A stretch of DNA of 6,343 bases from Candidatus Collierbacteria bacterium (GTDB taxonomy: Bacteria > Patescibacteriota > Microgenomatia > UBA1400 > MFAQ01). The DNA lies in NCBI GenBank assembly GCA_023245265.1, contig JAHFKQ010000045.1, positions 1 to 6,343 of the forward strand. The letters run 5' to 3'. Each line of letters opens with the position of its first letter. Position 1 is the first letter of the stretch. Below the pieces are notes generated by a model that had not been told where the DNA came from, searched no databases, and saw only the letters and a list, made by a program, of their open reading frames with translations. Position numbers and translations under genes: made by a program. Below, piece by piece: positions 5,872 through 6,343 of the stretch.

Positions 5872-6343
5872 ATGAACTCGGTCAAAGATACTTATAACCA
5901 AATAGGGGCCCAATTCTCCGCCTCTCGTGGCTATATCTGGCCGGACCTCAAGCCTTTCCTCGCCGTCATTCCTCCGCACGCTTCGATACTCGATGTCGGC
6001 TGTGGCAATGGCCGGCTGCTCTTGGGTCTTCCGGACTCTGTCGAGTACACTGGCCTCGACTTCTCTACTACTCTCCTCGAAAAAGCCGTCGAGAATCATC
6101 CCCGGGCTCGTTTTATCGAGGCCGATATTACCAAGCCCGAAGGCTGGCATGGTTTACCTCAATTTGATTACATCTTCTGTATCGCCGTCATTCACCACCT
6201 GGCTAACCGCAAGGAGCAACTTTTTCTTCTAAAACAAATCAAAGCCCACCTCAAACCCGGTGGCCAGTGCCTTATTACCGCCTGGAACCTCTGGCAGCCG
6301 AAACTCTTGAAGCACCATCTTGATTTTAAAACTAAGGTTCAAA
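5872..6343 (+). CDS. Class I SAM methyltransferase of Trm9/ALKBH8 type (tRNA wobble uridine), 3' end cut by window edge
   Basis: The first 157 codons are visible and the frame is open at the window edge. The N-terminal YNQIGAQFSASRGYIWP (8-24) followed by FLAVIP is the pattern seen just before the SAM domain in yeast Trm9 and human ALKBH8. SILDVGCGNGRLL (38-50) is SAM motif I; YTGLDFS (59-65) is motif II with Asp63 for the ribose; EADIT (83-87) follows; FCIAVIHHL (102-110) matches the distinctive 'ISIAVIHH' signature of Trm9/ALKBH8; LKPGGQCLITAW (127-138) is the post-motif III strand. In eukaryotes these enzymes methylate cm5U at tRNA position 34 to mcm5U, a step after Elp3. The family resemblance is from memory of the motifs; similar bacterial methyltransferases may have other substrates. 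No alternative in-frame start is near, and no Shine-Dalgarno is present. The gene diverges from the minus-strand operon across about 100 bp. Confidence 0.85.
   Translation, partial: MNSVKDTYNQIGAQFSASRGYIWPDLKPFLAVIPPHASILDVGCGNGRLLLGLPDSVEYTGLDFSTTLLEKAVENHPRARFIEADITKPEGWHGLPQFDYIFCIAVIHHLANRKEQLFLLKQIKAHLKPGGQCLITAWNLWQPKLLKHHLDFKTKVQ

Noticed and set aside
5842..6150. A 102-codon minus-strand open frame over the Trm9-like gene
   Set aside because: It is antisense to the SAM-binding motif and covers the divergent promoter region; no domain is recognisable in it.
1..6343. tRNA, rRNA, CRISPR array, insertion sequence, phage or defence genes
   Set aside because: I saw no cloverleaf-like gene, regularly spaced repeats, transposase motifs or terminal inverted repeats, and no nuclease or toxin motif in any of the seven proteins.

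Overview
The window is bacterial, about 50% G+C by eye, and compact. It holds seven protein-coding genes, two of them cut by the window edges, and no rRNA, tRNA, CRISPR array or insertion sequence that I can see. A standalone pyrH outside the usual tsf-pyrH-frr cluster, single-gene transcription units each closed by a short hairpin terminator, an Elp3-type tRNA-modification enzyme and several lineage-specific proteins fit a candidate-phylum (Patescibacteria/CPR-like) bacterium. This placement is an inference; nothing in the window proves the taxon.

Layout: the left edge (1-1173, minus) holds most of an Elp3 tRNA U34-modifying radical SAM/acetyltransferase. Its C-terminal acetyltransferase domain lies outside the window. 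Across a 66-bp divergent intergenic region lies pyrH (1240-1944, plus), the bacterial UMP kinase, ended by a hairpin terminator. Next is a 595-residue membrane protein of unrecognised function (2027-3814, plus) with its own extended -10 promoter and terminator. A consensus TTGACA-N17-TATAAT promoter then drives a 350-residue SAM-dependent methyltransferase (3934-4986, plus) resembling small-molecule O-methyltransferases. A bidirectional hairpin terminator separates it from a convergent two-gene minus-strand operon: a 123-residue unknown protein (5399-5770) followed by a 115-residue, AT-rich, two-helix membrane protein (5031-5378). At the right edge, divergent from that operon, starts a methyltransferase (5872 onward, plus) whose sequence closely resembles the Trm9/ALKBH8 tRNA wobble-uridine family.

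The most interesting functional link is between the two edge genes. In eukaryotes Elp3 starts 5-carbonylmethyl-uridine formation at tRNA position 34, and Trm9 methylates the resulting cm5U to mcm5U. Finding both families about 4.7 kb apart in a bacterial-looking genome suggests, but does not prove, an Elp3-Trm9-like wobble-modification route. Both genes also lack a Shine-Dalgarno at their first possible ATG and have a -10-like hexamer exactly 6 nt upstream of it, as expected for leaderless mRNAs. The other five genes have clear Shine-Dalgarno sequences. The leaderless case is stronger for the Trm9-like gene than for elp3, which has an alternative internal start.
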